Positions 22,162 to 35,369 of a DNA stretch of 64,000 nt are shown one piece after another; the first letter of the stretch is position 1, and every line of letters starts with the position of its first letter. The stretch is from Hippasteria phrygiana. Its lineage: Eukaryota; Echinodermata; Asteroidea; Valvatida; Goniasteridae. Under the pieces are notes generated by a model. It worked only from the letters and a program-made list of their open reading frames with translations, did not search any database and was not told the origin of the DNA. A program made the translations under genes and the position numbers. The DNA lies in the NCBI GenBank assembly GCA_037893225.1, contig JAZGUH010000533.1:1-64000 (forward strand). The letters are read 5' to 3'.

Positions 22162-25100
22162 TTGTGGAGAAAATTCAAACCTCGCAATGTTTATTTTCTT
22201 TCCGGCCAACATCTGTGTACATATTACCGTCTATTTATTGCTCCATGCATGTCAAATTCCCTGGGGTATGGACTTGCTTTATTCATTCATAATTGCATGA
22301 AATATCAACCAAATTCAGTAATTTTGACATGTATGGATAGCTTAGATCTGGCGCTACATGTTGCAATTATCGGCGGCTTCTTAGAGTTAACACTTGTGGA
22401 GAAAATTCAAACCTCGCAATGTTTATTTTCTTTCTGGCCAACATCTGTGTACATGTTACCGTCTATTTATTGCTCCATGCATGTCAAATTCCCTAGGGTA
22501 TGGACTTGCTTTATTCATTCATAATTGCATGAAATACCAACCAAATGCAGTAATTTTGACATGTATGGATAGCTTAGATCTGGCGCTACATGTTGCAATC
22601 ATCGGCGGCTTCTTAGAGTTAAAACTTGTGGAGAAAATTCAAACCTCGCAATGTTTATTTTCTTTCCGGCCAACATCTGTGTACATGTTACCGTCTATTT
22701 ATTGCTCCATGCCTGTCAAATTCCCTAGGGTATGACTTGCTTTACTCATTCATAATTGCATGAAATATCAACCAAATTCAGTAATTTTGACATGTATGGA
22801 TAGCTTAGATCTGGCGCTACATGTTGCAATTATCGGCGGCTTCTTAGAGTTAACACTTGTGGAGAAAATTCAAACCTCGCAATGTTTATTTTCTTCCCGG
22901 CCACCATCTGTGTGCAGATTACCTCTTATTTATTGCTCCATGCATGTCAAATTCCCTGGGGTATGGACTTGCTTTACTCATTCATAATTGCATGAAATAT
23001 CAACCAAATTCAGTAATTTTGACATGTATGGATAGCTTAGATCTGGCGCTACATGTTGCAATTATCGGCGGCTTCTTAGAGTTAACACTTGTGGAGAAAA
23101 TTCAAACCTCGCAATGTTTATTTTCTTTCCGGCCAACATCTGTGTACATATTACCGTCTATTTATTGCTCCATGCCTGTCAAATTCCCTAGGGTATGACT
23201 TGCTTTACTCATTCATAATTGCATGAAATATAAACCAAATACAGTAATTTTGACATGTATGGATAGCTTAGATCTGGCGCTACATGTTGCAATTATCGGC
23301 GGCTTCTTAGAGTTAAAACTTGTGGAGAAAATTCAAACCTCGCAATGTTTATGTTCTTTCCGGCCAACATCTGTGTACATGTTACCGTCTATTTATTGCT
23401 CCATGCATGTCAAATTCCCTGGGGTATGGACTTGCTTTACTCATTCATAATTGCATGAAATATCAACCAAATTCAGTAATTTTGACATGTATGGATAGCT
23501 TAGATCTGGCGCTACATGTTGCAATCATCGGCGGCTTCTTAGAGTTAACACTTGTGGAGAAAATTCAAACCTCGCAATGTTTATTTTCTTCCCGGCCACC
23601 ATCTGTGTGCAGATTACCTCTTATTTATTGCTCCATGCCTGTCAAATTCCCTAGGGTATGACTTGCTTTACTCATTCATAATTGCATGAAATATCAACCA
23701 AATTCAGTAATTTTGACATGTATGGATAGCTTAGATCTGGCGCTACATGTTGCAATCATCGGCGGCTTCTTAGAGTTAAAACTTGTGGAGAAAATTCAAA
23801 CCTCGCAATGTTTATTTTCTTTCCGGCCAACATCTGTGTGCAGATTACCTCTTATTTATTGCTCCATGCATGTCAAATTCCCTGGGGTATGGACTTGCTT
23901 TACTCATTCATAATTGCATGAAATATCAACCAAATTCAGTAATTTTGACATGTATGGATAGCTTAGATCTGGCGCTACATGTTGCAATCATCGGCGGCTT
24001 CTTAGAGTTAACACTTGTGGAGAAAATTCAAACCTCGCAATGTTTATTTTCTTCCCGGCCACCATCTGTGTGCAGATTACCTCTTATTTATTGCTCCATG
24101 CCTGTCAAATTCCCTAGGGTATGACTTGCTTTACTCATTCATAATTGCATGAAATATCAACCAAATTCAGTAATTTTGACATGTATGGATAGCTTAGATC
24201 TGGCGCTACATGTTGCAATCATCGGCGGCTTCTTAGAGTTAAAACTTGTGGAGAAAATTCAAACCTCGCAATGTTTATTTTCTTTCCGGCCAACATCTGT
24301 GTGCAGATTACCTCTTATTTATTGCTCCATGCATGTCAAATTCCCTGGGGTATGGACTTGCTTTACTCATTCATAATTGCATGAAATATCAACCAAATTC
24401 AGTAATTTTGACATGTATGGATAGCTTAGATCTGGCGCTACATGTTGCAATTATCGGCGGCTTCTTAGAGTTAACACTTGTGGAGAAAATTCAAACCTCG
24501 CAATGTTTATTTTCTTTCCGGCCAACATCTGTGTACATATTACCGTCTATTTATTGCTCCATGCATGTCAAATTCCCTGGGGTATGGACTTGCTTTATTC
24601 ATTCATAATTGCATGAAATATCAACCAAATTCAGTAATTTTGACATGTATGGATAGCTTAGATCTGGCGCTACATGTTGCAATTATCGGCGGCTTCTTAG
24701 AGTTAACACTTGTGGAGAAAATTCAAACCTCGCAATGTTTATTTTCTTTCTGGCCAACATCTGTGTACATGTTACCGTCTATTTATTGCTCCATGCATGT
24801 CAAATTCCCTAGGGTATGGACTTGCTTTATTCATTCATAATTGCATGAAATACCAACCAAATGCAGTAATTTTGACATGTATGGATAGCTTAGATCTGGC
24901 GCTACATGTTGCAATCATCGGCGGCTTCTTAGAGTTAAAACTTGTGGAGAAAATTCAAACCTCGCAATGTTTATTTTCTTTCCGGCCAACATCTGTGTAC
25001 ATGTTACCGTCTATTTATTGCTCCATGCCTGTCAAATTCCCTAGGGTATGACTTGCTTTACTCATTCATAATTGCATGAAATATCAACCAAATTCAGTAA

Positions 25101-26330
25101 TTTTGACATGTATGGATAGCTTAGATCTGGCGCTACATGTTGCAATTATCGGCGGCTTCTTAGAGTTAACACTTGTGGAGAAAATTCAAACCTCGCAATG
25201 TTTATTTTCTTCCCGGCCACCATCTGTGTGCAGATTACCTCTTATTTATTGCTCCATGCATGTCAAATTCCCTGGGGTATGGACTTGCTTTACTCATTCA
25301 TAATTGCATGAAATATCAACCAAATTCAGTAATTTTGACATGTATGGATAGCTTAGATCTGGCGCTACATGTTGCAATTATCGGCGGCTTCTTAGAGTTA
25401 ACACTTGTGGAGAAAATTCAAACCTCGCAATGTTTATTTTCTTTCCGGCCAACATCTGTGTACATATTACCGTCTATTTATTGCTCCATGCCTGTCAAAT
25501 TCCCTAGGGTATGACTTGCTTTACTCATTCATAATTGCATGAAATATAAACCAAATACAGTAATTTTGACATGTATGGATAGCTTAGATCTGGCGCTACA
25601 TGTTGCAATTATCGGCGGCTTCTTAGAGTTAAAACTTGTGGAGAAAATTCAAACCTCGCAATGTTTATGTTCTTTCCGGCCAACATCTGTGTACATGTTA
25701 CCGTCTATTTATTGCTCCATGCATGTCAAATTCCCTGGGGTATGGACTTGCTTTACTCATTCATAATTGCATGAAATATCAACCAAATTCAGTAATTTTG
25801 ACATGTATGGATAGCTTAGATCTGGCGCTACATGTTGCAATCATCGGCGGCTTCTTAGAGTTAACACTTGTGGAGAAAATTCAAACCTCGCAATGTTTAT
25901 TTTCTTCCCGGCCACCATCTGTGTGCAGATTACCTCTTATTTATTGCTCCATGCCTGTCAAATTCCCTAGGGTATGACTTGCTTTACTCATTCATAATTG
26001 CATGAAATATCAACCAAATTCAGTAATTTTGACATGTATGGATAGCTTAGATCTGGCGCTACATGTTGCAATCATCGGCGGCTTCTTAGAGTTAAAACTT
26101 GTGGAGAAAATTCAAACCTCGCAATGTTTATTTTCTTTCCGGCCAACATCTGTGTGCAGATTACCTCTTATTTATTGCTCCATGCATGTCAAATTCCCTG
26201 GGGTATGGACTTGCTTTACTCATTCATAATTGCATGAAATATCAACCAAATTCAGTAATTTTGACATGTATGGATAGCTTAGATCTGGCGCTACATGTTG
26301 CAATTATCGGCGGCTTCTTAGAGTTAACAC
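22162..26330. repeat. 2316-bp (10-unit) tandem duplication
   Basis: M3-M8-M2s-M1-M3s-M4-M1s-M5 starts at 22162 and again at 24478. The first copy ends with an additional M1s-M5 pair: M1s-M5 at 23552-24014 and again at 24015-24477 (463-bp dimer). The second copy lacks that extra pair before continuing with M3-M2r at 26331. Confidence 0.9.
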
Positions 26331-29110
26331 TTGTGGAGAAAATTCAAACCTCGCAATGTTTATTTTCTTTCCGGCCAACATCTGTGTACATATTACCGTC
26401 TATTTATTGCTCCATGCATGTCAAATTCCCTGGGGTATGGACTTGCTTTATTCATTCATAATTGCATGAAATATCAACCAAATGCAGTAATTTTGACATG
26501 TATGGATAGCTTAGATCTGGCGCTACATGTTGCAATCATCGGCGGCTTCTTAGAGTTAAAACTTGTGGAGAAAATTCAAACCTCGCAATGTTTATTTTCT
26601 TTCCGGCCAACATCTGTGTACATGTTACCGTCTATTTATTGCTCCATGCATGTCAAATTCCCTAGGGTATGACTTGCTTTACTCATTCATAATTGCATGA
26701 AATATCAACCAAATTCAGTAATTTTGACATGTATGGATAGCTTAGATCTGGCGCTACATGTTGCAATTATCGGCGGCTTCTTATAGTTAACACTTGTGGA
26801 GAAAATTTAAACCTCGCAATGTTTATTTTCTTTCCGGCCAACATCTGTGTACATGTTACCGTCTATTTATTGCTCCATGCATGTCAAATTCCCTGGGGTA
26901 TGGACTTGCTTTACTCATTCATAATTGCATGAAATATCAACCAAATTCAGTAATTTTGACATGTATGGATAGCTTAGATCTGGCGCTACATGTTGCAATT
27001 ATCGGCGGCTTCTTAGAGTTAACACTTGTGGAGAAAATTCAAACCTCGCAATGTTTATTTTCTTTCCGGCCAACATCTGTGTACATATTACCGTCTATTT
27101 ATTGCTCCATGCATGTCAAATTCCCTTGGGTATGGACTTGCTTTATTCATTCATAATTGCATGAAATACCAACCAAATGCAGTAATTTTGACATGTATGG
27201 ATAGCTTAGATCTGGCGCTACATGTTGCAATCATCGGCGGCTTCTTAGAGTTAAAACTTGTGGAGAAAATTCAAACCTCGCAATGTTTATTTTCTTTCCG
27301 GCCAACATCTGTGTACATGTTACCGTCTATTTATTGCTCCATGCCTGTCAAATTCCCTAGGGTATGACTTGCTTTACTCATTCATAATTGCATGAAATAT
27401 CAACCAAATTCAGTAATTTTGACATGTATGGATAGCTTAGATCTGGCGCTACATGTTGCAATTATCGGCGGCTTCTTAGAGTTAAAACTTGTGGAGAAAA
27501 TTCAAACCTCGCAATGTTTATTTTCTTTCCGGCCAACATCTGTGTACATGTTACCGTATATTTATTGCTCCATGCATGTCAAATTCCCTGGGGTATGGAC
27601 TTGCTTTACTCATTCATAATTGCATGAAATATCAACCAAATTCAGTAATTTTGACATGTATGGATAGCTTAGATCTGGCGCTACATGTTGCAATTATCGG
27701 CGGCTTCTTAGAGTTAACACTTGTGGAGAAAATTCAAACCTCGCAATGTTTATTTTCTTCCCGGCCACCATCTGTGTGCAGATTACCTCTTATTTATTGC
27801 TCCATGCATGTCAAATTCCCTGGGGTATGGACTTGCTTTACTCATTCATAATTGCATGAAATATCAACCAAATTCAGTAATTTTGACATGTATGGATAGC
27901 TTAGATCTGGCGCTACATGTTGCAATTATCGGCGGCTTCTTAGAGTTAACACTTGTGGAGAAAATTCAAACCTCGCAATGTTTATTTTCTTTCCGGCCAA
28001 CATCTGTGTACATATTACCGTCTATTTATTGCTCCATGCCTGTCAAATTCCCTTGGGTATGACTTGCTTTACTCATTCATAATTGCATGAAATATAAACC
28101 AAATACAGTAATTTTGACATGTATGGATAGCTTAGATCTGGCGCTACATGTTGCAATTATCGGCGGCTTCTTAGAGTTAAAACTTGTGGAGAAAATTCAA
28201 ACCTCGCAATGTTTATGTTCTTTCCGGCCAACATCTGTGTACATGTTACCGTCTATTTATTGCTCCATGCATGTCAAATTCCCTGGGGTATGGACTTGCT
28301 TTACTCATTCATAATTGCATGAAATATCAACCAAATTCAGTAATTTTGACATGTATGGATAGCTTAGATCTGGCGCTACATGTTGCAATCATCGGCGGCT
28401 TCTTAGAGTTAACACTTGTGGAGAAAATTCAAACCTCGCAATGTTTATTTTCTTCCCGGCCACCATCTGTGTGCAGATTCCCTCTTATTTATTGCTCCAT
28501 GCCTGTCAAATTCCCTAGGGTATGACTTGCTTTACTCATTCATAATTGCATGAAATATCAACCAAATTCAGTAATTTTGACATGTATGGATAGCTTAGAT
28601 CTGGCGCTACATGTTGCAATCATCGGCGGCTTCTTAGAGTTAAAACTTGTGGAGAAAATTCAAACCTCGCAATGTTTATTTTCTTTCCGGCCAACATCTG
28701 TGTGCAGATTACCTCTTATTTATTGCTCCATGCATGTCAAATTCCCTGGGGTATGGACTTGCTTTACTCATTCATAATTGCATGAAATATCAACCAAATT
28801 CAGTAATTTTGACATGTATGGATAGCTTAGATCTGGCGCTACATGTTGCAATTATCGGCGGCTTCTTAGAGTTAACACTTGTGGAGAAAATTCAAACCTC
28901 GCAATGTTTATTTTCTTTCCGGCCAACATCTGTGTACATATTACCGTCTATTTATTGCTCCATGCATGTCAAATTCCCTGGGGTATGGACTTGCTTTATT
29001 CATTCATAATTGCATGAAATATCAACCAAATGCAGTAATTTTGACATGTATGGATAGCTTAGATCTGGCGCTACATGTTGCAATCATCGGCGGCTTCTTA
29101 GAGTTAAAAC

Positions 29111-30268
29111 TTGTGGAGAAAATTCAAACCTCGCAATGTTTATTTTCTTTCCGGCCAACATCTGTGTACATGTTACCGTCTATTTATTGCTCCATGCATG
29201 TCAAATTCCCTAGGGTATGACTTGCTTTACTCATTCATAATTGCATGAAATATCAACCAAATTCAGTAATTTTGACATGTATGGATAGCTTAGATCTGGC
29301 GCTACATGTTGCAATTATCGGCGGCTTCTTAGAGTTAAAACTTGTGGAGAAAATTCAAACCTCGCAATGTTTATTTTCTTTCCCGCCAACATCTGTGTAC
29401 ATGTTACCGTCTATTTATTGCTCCATGCATGTCAAATTCCCTGGGGTATGGACTTGCTTTACTCATTCATAATTGCATGAAATATCAACCAAATTCAGTA
29501 ATTTTGACATGTATGGATAGCTTAGATCTTGCGCTACATGTTGCAATTATCGGCGGCTTCTTAGAGTTAACACTTGTGGAGAAAATTCAAACCTCGCAAT
29601 GTTTATTTTCTTCCCGGCCACCATCTGTGTGCAGATTACCTCTTATTTATTGCTCCATACATGTCAAATTCCCTGGGGTATGGACTTGCTTTACTCATTC
29701 ATAATTGCATGAAATATCAACCAAATTCAGTAATTTTGACATGTATGGATAGCTTAGATCTGGCGCTACATGTTGCAATCATCGGCGGCTTCTTAGAGTT
29801 AAAACTTGTGGAGAAAATTCAAACCTCGCAATGTTTATTTTCTTTCCGGCCAACATCTGTGTACATGTTACCGTCTATTTATTGCTCCATGCCTGTCAAA
29901 TTCCCTAGGGTATGACTTGCTTTACTCATTCATAATTGCATTAAATATAAACCAAATACAGTAATTTTGACATGTATGGATAGCTTAGATCTGGCGCTAC
30001 ATGTTGCAATTATCGGCGGCTTCTTAGAGTTAAAACTTGTGGAGAAAATTCAAACCTCGCAATGTTTATGTTCTTTCCGGCCAACATCTGTGTACATGTT
30101 ACCGTCTATTTATTGCTCCATGCATGTCAAATTCCCTGGGGTATGGACTTGCTTTACTCATTCATAATTGCATGAAATATCAACCAAATTCAGTAATTTT
30201 GACATGTATGGATAGCTTAGATCTGGCGCTACATGTTGCAATTATCGGCGGCTTCTTAGAGTTAACAC
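29111..30268. repeat. Bridge segment: M2r-M6-M1-M2s-M4
   Basis: Five units linking domain II to domain III. M1 at 29574 has 'ccatacatgtc', and the M4 at 30037 is preceded by 'gcattaaatat'. The M6-M1-M2s-M4 set recurs at 36065, 39309, 40931 and 44409, so this is the leftmost appearance of a block that spreads through domain IV. Confidence 0.88.
29342..29573 (+). repeat. Monomer variant M6 ('tttcccgccaac')
   Basis: Has 'tttcccgcc' where other units have 'tttccggcc'. Copies start at 29342, 36065, 39309, 40931, 44409, 52060 and 60869. It is followed by M1; in the copies at 29342 to 44409 that M1 has 'ccatacatgtc' for 'ccatgcatgtc', and at 52060 and 60869 it has 'attacttctt' instead. This copy also has a private 'agatcttgcg'. 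Confidence 0.92.
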
Positions 30269-30964
30269 TTGTGGAGAAAATTCAAACCTCGCAATGTTTA
30301 TTTTCTTCCCGGCCACCATCTGTGTGCAGATTACCTCTTATTTATTGCTCCATGCATGTCAAATTCCCTGGGGTATGGACTTGCTTTACTCATTCATAAT
30401 TGCATGAAATATCAACCAAATTCAGTAATTTTGACATGTATGGATAGCTTAGATCTGGCGCTACATGTTGCAATTATCGGCGGCTTCTTAGAGTTAACAC
30501 TTGTGGAGAAAATTCAAACCTCGCAATGTTTATTTTCTTTCCGGCCAACATCTGTGTACATATTACCGTCTATTTATTGCTCCATGCATGTCAAATTCCC
30601 TGGGGTATGGACTTGCTTTATTCATTCATAATTGCATGAAATATCAACCAAATGCAGTAATTTTGACATGTATGGATAGCTTAGATCTGGCGCTACATGT
30701 TGCAATTATCGGCGGCTTCTTAGAGTTAAAACTTGTGGAGAAAATTCAAACCTCGCAATGTTTATTTTCTTTCCGGCCAACATCTGTGTACATGTTACCG
30801 TCTATTTATTGCTCCATGCATGTCAAATTCCCTGGGGTATGGACTTGCTTTACTCATTCATAATTGCATGAAATATGAACCAAATTCAGTAATTTTGACA
30901 TGTATGGATAGCTTAGATCTGGCGCTACATGTTGCAATTATCGGCGGCTTCTTAGAGTTAACAC
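29342..30964. repeat. 7-unit block, copied at 44409-46031 (offset 15,067)
   Basis: M6-M1-M2s-M4-M1-M3-M2 recurs with constant offset 15,067 bp (29342/44409, 30037/45104, 30733/45800), including 'ccatacatgtc' and 'gcattaaatat'. After it, the left copy continues with M1 and the right with M2. Confidence 0.87.
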
Positions 30965-33900
30965 TTGTGGAGAAAATTCAAACCTCGCAATGTTTATTTT
31001 CTTCCCGGCCACCATCTGTGTGCAGATTACCTCTTATTTATTGCTCCATGCATGTCAAATTCCCTGGGGTATGGACTTGCTTTACTCATTCATAATTGCA
31101 TGAAATATCAACCAAATGCAGTAATTTTGACATGTATGGATAGCTTAGATCTGGCGCTACATGTTGCAATCATCGGCGGCTTCTTAGAGTTAAAACTTGT
31201 GGAGAAAATTCAAACCTCGCAATGTTTATTTTCTTTCCGGCCAACATCTGTGTACATGTTACCGTCTATTTATTGCTCCATGCATGTCAAATTCCCTGGG
31301 GTATGGACTTGCTTTACTCATTCATAATTGCATGAAATATCAACCAAATTCAGTAATTTTGACATGTATGGATAGCTTAGATCTGGCGCTACATGTTGCA
31401 ATTATCGGCGGCTTCTTAGAGTTAACACTTGTGGAGAAAATTCAAACCTCGCAATGTTTATTTTCTTCCCGGCCACCATCTGTGTGCAGATTACCTCTTA
31501 TTTATTGCTCCATGCATGTCAAATTCCCTGGGGTATGGACTTGCTTTACTCATTCATAATTGCATGAAATATCAACCAAATTCAGTAATTTTGACATGTA
31601 TGGATAGCTTAGATCTGGCGCTACATGTTGCAATTATCGGCGGCTTCTTAGAGTTAAAACTTGTGGAGAAAATTCAAACCTCGCAATGTTTATTTTCTTT
31701 CCGGCCAACATCTGTGTACATGTTACCGTCTATTTATTGCTCCATGCATGTCAAATTCCCTGGGGTATGGACTTGCTTTACTCATTCATAATTGCATGAA
31801 ATATCAACCAAATTCAGTAATTTTGACATGTATGGATAGCTTAGATCTGGCGCTACATGTTGTAATTATCGGCGGCTTCTTAGAGTTAACACTTGTGGAG
31901 AAAATTTAAACCTCGCAATGTTTATTTTCTTCCCGGCCACCATCTGTGTGCAGATTACCTCTTATTTATTGCTCCATGCATGTCAAATTCCCTGGGGTAT
32001 GGACTTGCTTTACTCATTCATAATTGCATGAAATATCAACCAAATTCAGTAATTTTGACATGTATGGATAGCTTAGATCTGGCGCTACATGTTGCAATTA
32101 TCGGCGGCTTCTTAGAGTTAACACTTGTGGAGAAAATTCAAACCTCGCAATGTTTATTTTCTTTCCGGCCAACATCTGTGTACATATTACCGTCTATTTA
32201 TTGCTCCATGCATGTCAAATTCCCTAGGGTATGGACTTGCTTTATTCATTCATAATTGCATGAAATATCAACCAAATGCAGTAATTTTGACATGTATGGA
32301 TAGCTTAGATCTGGCGCTACATGTTGCAATTATCGGCGGCTTCTTAGAGTTAAAACTTGTGGAGAAAATTCAAACCTCGCAATGTTTATTTTCTTTCCGG
32401 CCAACATCTGTGTACATGTTACCGTCTATTTATTGCTCCATGCATGTCAAATTCCCTGGGGTATGGACTTGCTTTACTCATTCATAATTGCATGAAATAT
32501 CAACCAAATTCAGTAATTTTGACATGTATGGATAGCTTAGATCTGGCGCTACATGTTGCAATTATCGGCGGCTTCTTAGAGTTAACACTTGTGGAGAAAA
32601 TTCAAACCTCGCAATGTTTATTTTCTTCCCGGCCACCATCTGTGTGCAGATTACCTCTTATTTATTGCTCCATGCATGTCAAATTCCCTGGGGTATGGAC
32701 TTGCTTTACTCATTCATAATTGCATGAAATATCAACCAAATTCAGTAATTTTGACATGTATGGATAGCTTAGATCTGGCGCTACATGTTGCAATTATCGG
32801 CGGCTTCTTAGAGTTAACACTTGTGGAGAAAATTCAAACCTCGCAATGTTTATTTTCTTTCCGGCCAACATCTGTGTACATATTACCGTCTATTTATTGC
32901 TCCATGCATGTCAAATTCCCTAGGGTATGGACTTGCTTTATTCATTCATAATTGCATGAAATATCAACCAAATTCAGTAATTTTGACATGTATGGATAGC
33001 TTAGATCTGGCGCTACATGTTGCAATTATCGGCGGCTTCTTAGAGTTAACACTTGTGGAGAAAATTCAAACCTCGCAATGTTTATTTTCTTCCCGGCCAC
33101 CATCTGTGTGCAGATTACCTCTTATTTATTGCTCCATGCATGTCAAATTCCCTGGGGTATGGACTTGCTTTACTCATTCATAATTGCATGAAATATCAAC
33201 CAAATTCAGTAATTTTGACATGTATGGATAGCTTAGATCTGGCGCTACATGTTGCAATCATCGGCGGCTTCTTAGAGTTAAAACTTGTGGAGAAAATTCA
33301 AACCTCGCAATGTTTATTTTCTTTCCGGCCAACATCTGTGTACATGTTACCGTCTATTTATTGCTCCATGCCTGTCAAATTCCCTAGGGTATGACTTGCT
33401 TTACTCATTCATAATTGCATGAAATATCAACCAAATTCAGTAATTTTGACATGTATGGATAGCTTAGATCTGGCGCTACATGTTGCAATTATCGGCGGCT
33501 TCTTATAGTTAACACTTGTGGAGAAAATTCAAACCTCGCAATGTTTATTTTCTTTCCGGCCAACATCTGTGTACATATTACCGTCTATTTATTGCTCCAT
33601 GCATGTCAAATTCCCTGGGGTATGGACTTGCTTTATTCATTCATAATTGCATGAAATATCAACCAAATGCAGTAATTTTGACATGTATGGATAGCTTAGA
33701 TCTGGCGCTACATGTTGCAATTATCGGCGGCTTCTTAGAGTTAAAACTTGTGGAGAAAATTTAAACCTCGCAATGTTTATTTTCTTTCCGGCCAACATCT
33801 GTGTACATGTTACCGTCTATTTATTGCTCCATGCATGTCAAATTCCCTGGGGTATGGACTTGCTTTACTCATTCATAATTGCATGAAATATCAACCAAAT

Positions 33901-34211
33901 TCAGTAATTTTGACATGTATGGATAGCTTAGATCTGGCGCTACATGTTGCAATTATCGGCGGCTTCTTAGAGTTAACACTTGTGGAGAAAATTCAAACCT
34001 CGCAATGTTTATTTTCTTTCCGGCCAACATCTGTGTACATATTACCGTCTATTTATTGCTCCATGCATGTCAAATTCCCTAGGGTATGGACTTGCTTTAT
34101 TCATTCATAATTGCATGAAATACCAACCAAATGCAGTAATTTTGACATGTATGGATAGCTTAGATCTGGCGCTACATGTTGCAATCATCGGCGGCTTCTT
34201 AGAGTTAAAAC
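30269..34211. repeat. Array domain III: return to domain I composition
   Basis: Unit order: M1-M3-M2-M1-M2-M1-M2-M1-M3-M2-M1-M3-M1-M2s-M3-M2-M3. No M5 to M9 occur. Private markers are 'aaatatgaacc' near 30871 and 'gttgtaatt' near 31860 (shared with 11701 and 12861). M1 at 31893 has 'atttaaacc', normally an M2 marker. Confidence 0.9.
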
Positions 34212-35369
34212 TTGTGGAGAAAATTCAAACCTCGCAATGTTTATTTTCTTTCCGGCCAACATCTGTGTACATGTTACCGTCTATTTATTGCTCCATGCCT
34301 GTCAAATTCCCTAGGGTATGACTTGCTTTACTCATTCATAATTGCATGAAATATCAACCAAATTCAGTAATTTTGACATGTATGGATAGCTTAGATCTGG
34401 CGCTACATGTTGCAATTATCGGCGGCTTCTTAGAGTTAAAACTTGTGGAGAAAATTCAAACCTCGCAATGTTTATTTTCTTTCCGGCCAACATCTGTGTA
34501 CATGTTACCGTATATTTATTGCTCCATGCATGTCAAATTCCCTGGGGTATGGACTTGCTTTACTCATTCATAATTGCATGAAATATCAACCAAATTCAGT
34601 AATTTTGACATGTATGGATAGCTTAGATCTGGCGCTACATGTTGCAATTATCGGCGGCTTCTTAGAGTTAACACTTGTGGAGAAAATTCAAACCTCGCAA
34701 TGTTTATTTTCTTCCCGGCCACCATCTGTGTGCAGATTACCTCTTATTTATTGCTCCATGCATGTCAAATTCCCTGGGGTATGGACTTGCTTTACTCATT
34801 CATAATTGCATGAAATATCAACCAAATTCAGTAATTTTGACATGTATGGATAGCTTAGATCTGGCGCTACATGTTGCAATTATCGGCGGCTTCTTAGAGT
34901 TAACACTTGTGGAGAAAATTCAAACCTCGCAATGTTTATTTTCTTTCCGGCCAACATCTGTGTACATATTACCGTCTATTTATTGCTCCATGCCTGTCAA
35001 ATTCCCTAGGGTATGACTTGCTTTACTCATTCATAATTGCATGAAATATAAACCAAATACAGTAATTTTGACATGTATGGATAGCTTAGATCTGGCGCTA
35101 CATGTTGCAATTATCGGCGGCTTCTTAGAGTTAAAACTTGTGGAGAAAATTCAAACCTCGCAATGTTTATGTTCTTTCCGGCCAACATCTGTGTACATGT
35201 TACCGTCTATTTATTGCTCCATGCATGTCAAATTCCCTGGGGTATGGACTTGCTTTACTCATTCATAATTGCATGAAATATCAACCAAATTCAGTAATTT
35301 TGACATGTATGGATAGCTTAGATCTGGCGCTACAAGTTGCAATCATCGGCGGCTTCTTAGAGTTAAAAC
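31661..35369. repeat. 3.7-kb block, copy 2 of the 18,999-bp displaced duplication
   Basis: Counterpart of 12662-16370. On its left the context is M2-M1 rather than M3, and on its right M4 leads to M5 rather than M1s. The M1 unit at 31893 has gained 'atttaaacc'. The block therefore carries the domain I to domain II transition embedded between domains III and IV. Confidence 0.9.

Larger units (their letters stand above)
15213..29110. repeat. Array domain II: nested HORs with M3s, M4, M1s, M5, M8, M9
   Basis: Unit order: M2s-M9-M1-M3s-M4-M1s-M5-M3-M8-M2s-M1-M3s-M4-M1s-M5-M3-M2r-M2-M3-M2s-M9-M1-M3 (to 20540), then M2s-M9-M1-M3s-M4-M1s-M5-M3-M8-M2s-M1-M3s-M4-M1s-M5-M1s-M5-M3-M8-M2s-M1-M3s-M4-M1s-M5-M3-M2r-M2-M3-M2s-M9-M1-M3s-M4-M1s-M5-M3. 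Units of 231 bp are far denser here than in domain I. 'aaataccaacc' for 'aaatatcaacc' recurs after M3 or M8 and before M2s. Confidence 0.9.
28647..30268. repeat. 7-unit block, copied at 35370-36991 (offset 6723)
   Basis: M5-M3-M2r/M2s-M6-M1-M2s-M4 recurs at constant offset 6723 bp, with 'ccatacatgtc' in M1 and 'gcattaaatat' before M4 in both. The third unit is M2r here and M2s at 35834, so its 'gcatgtc'/'gcctgtc' site was converted in one copy. Confidence 0.88.
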
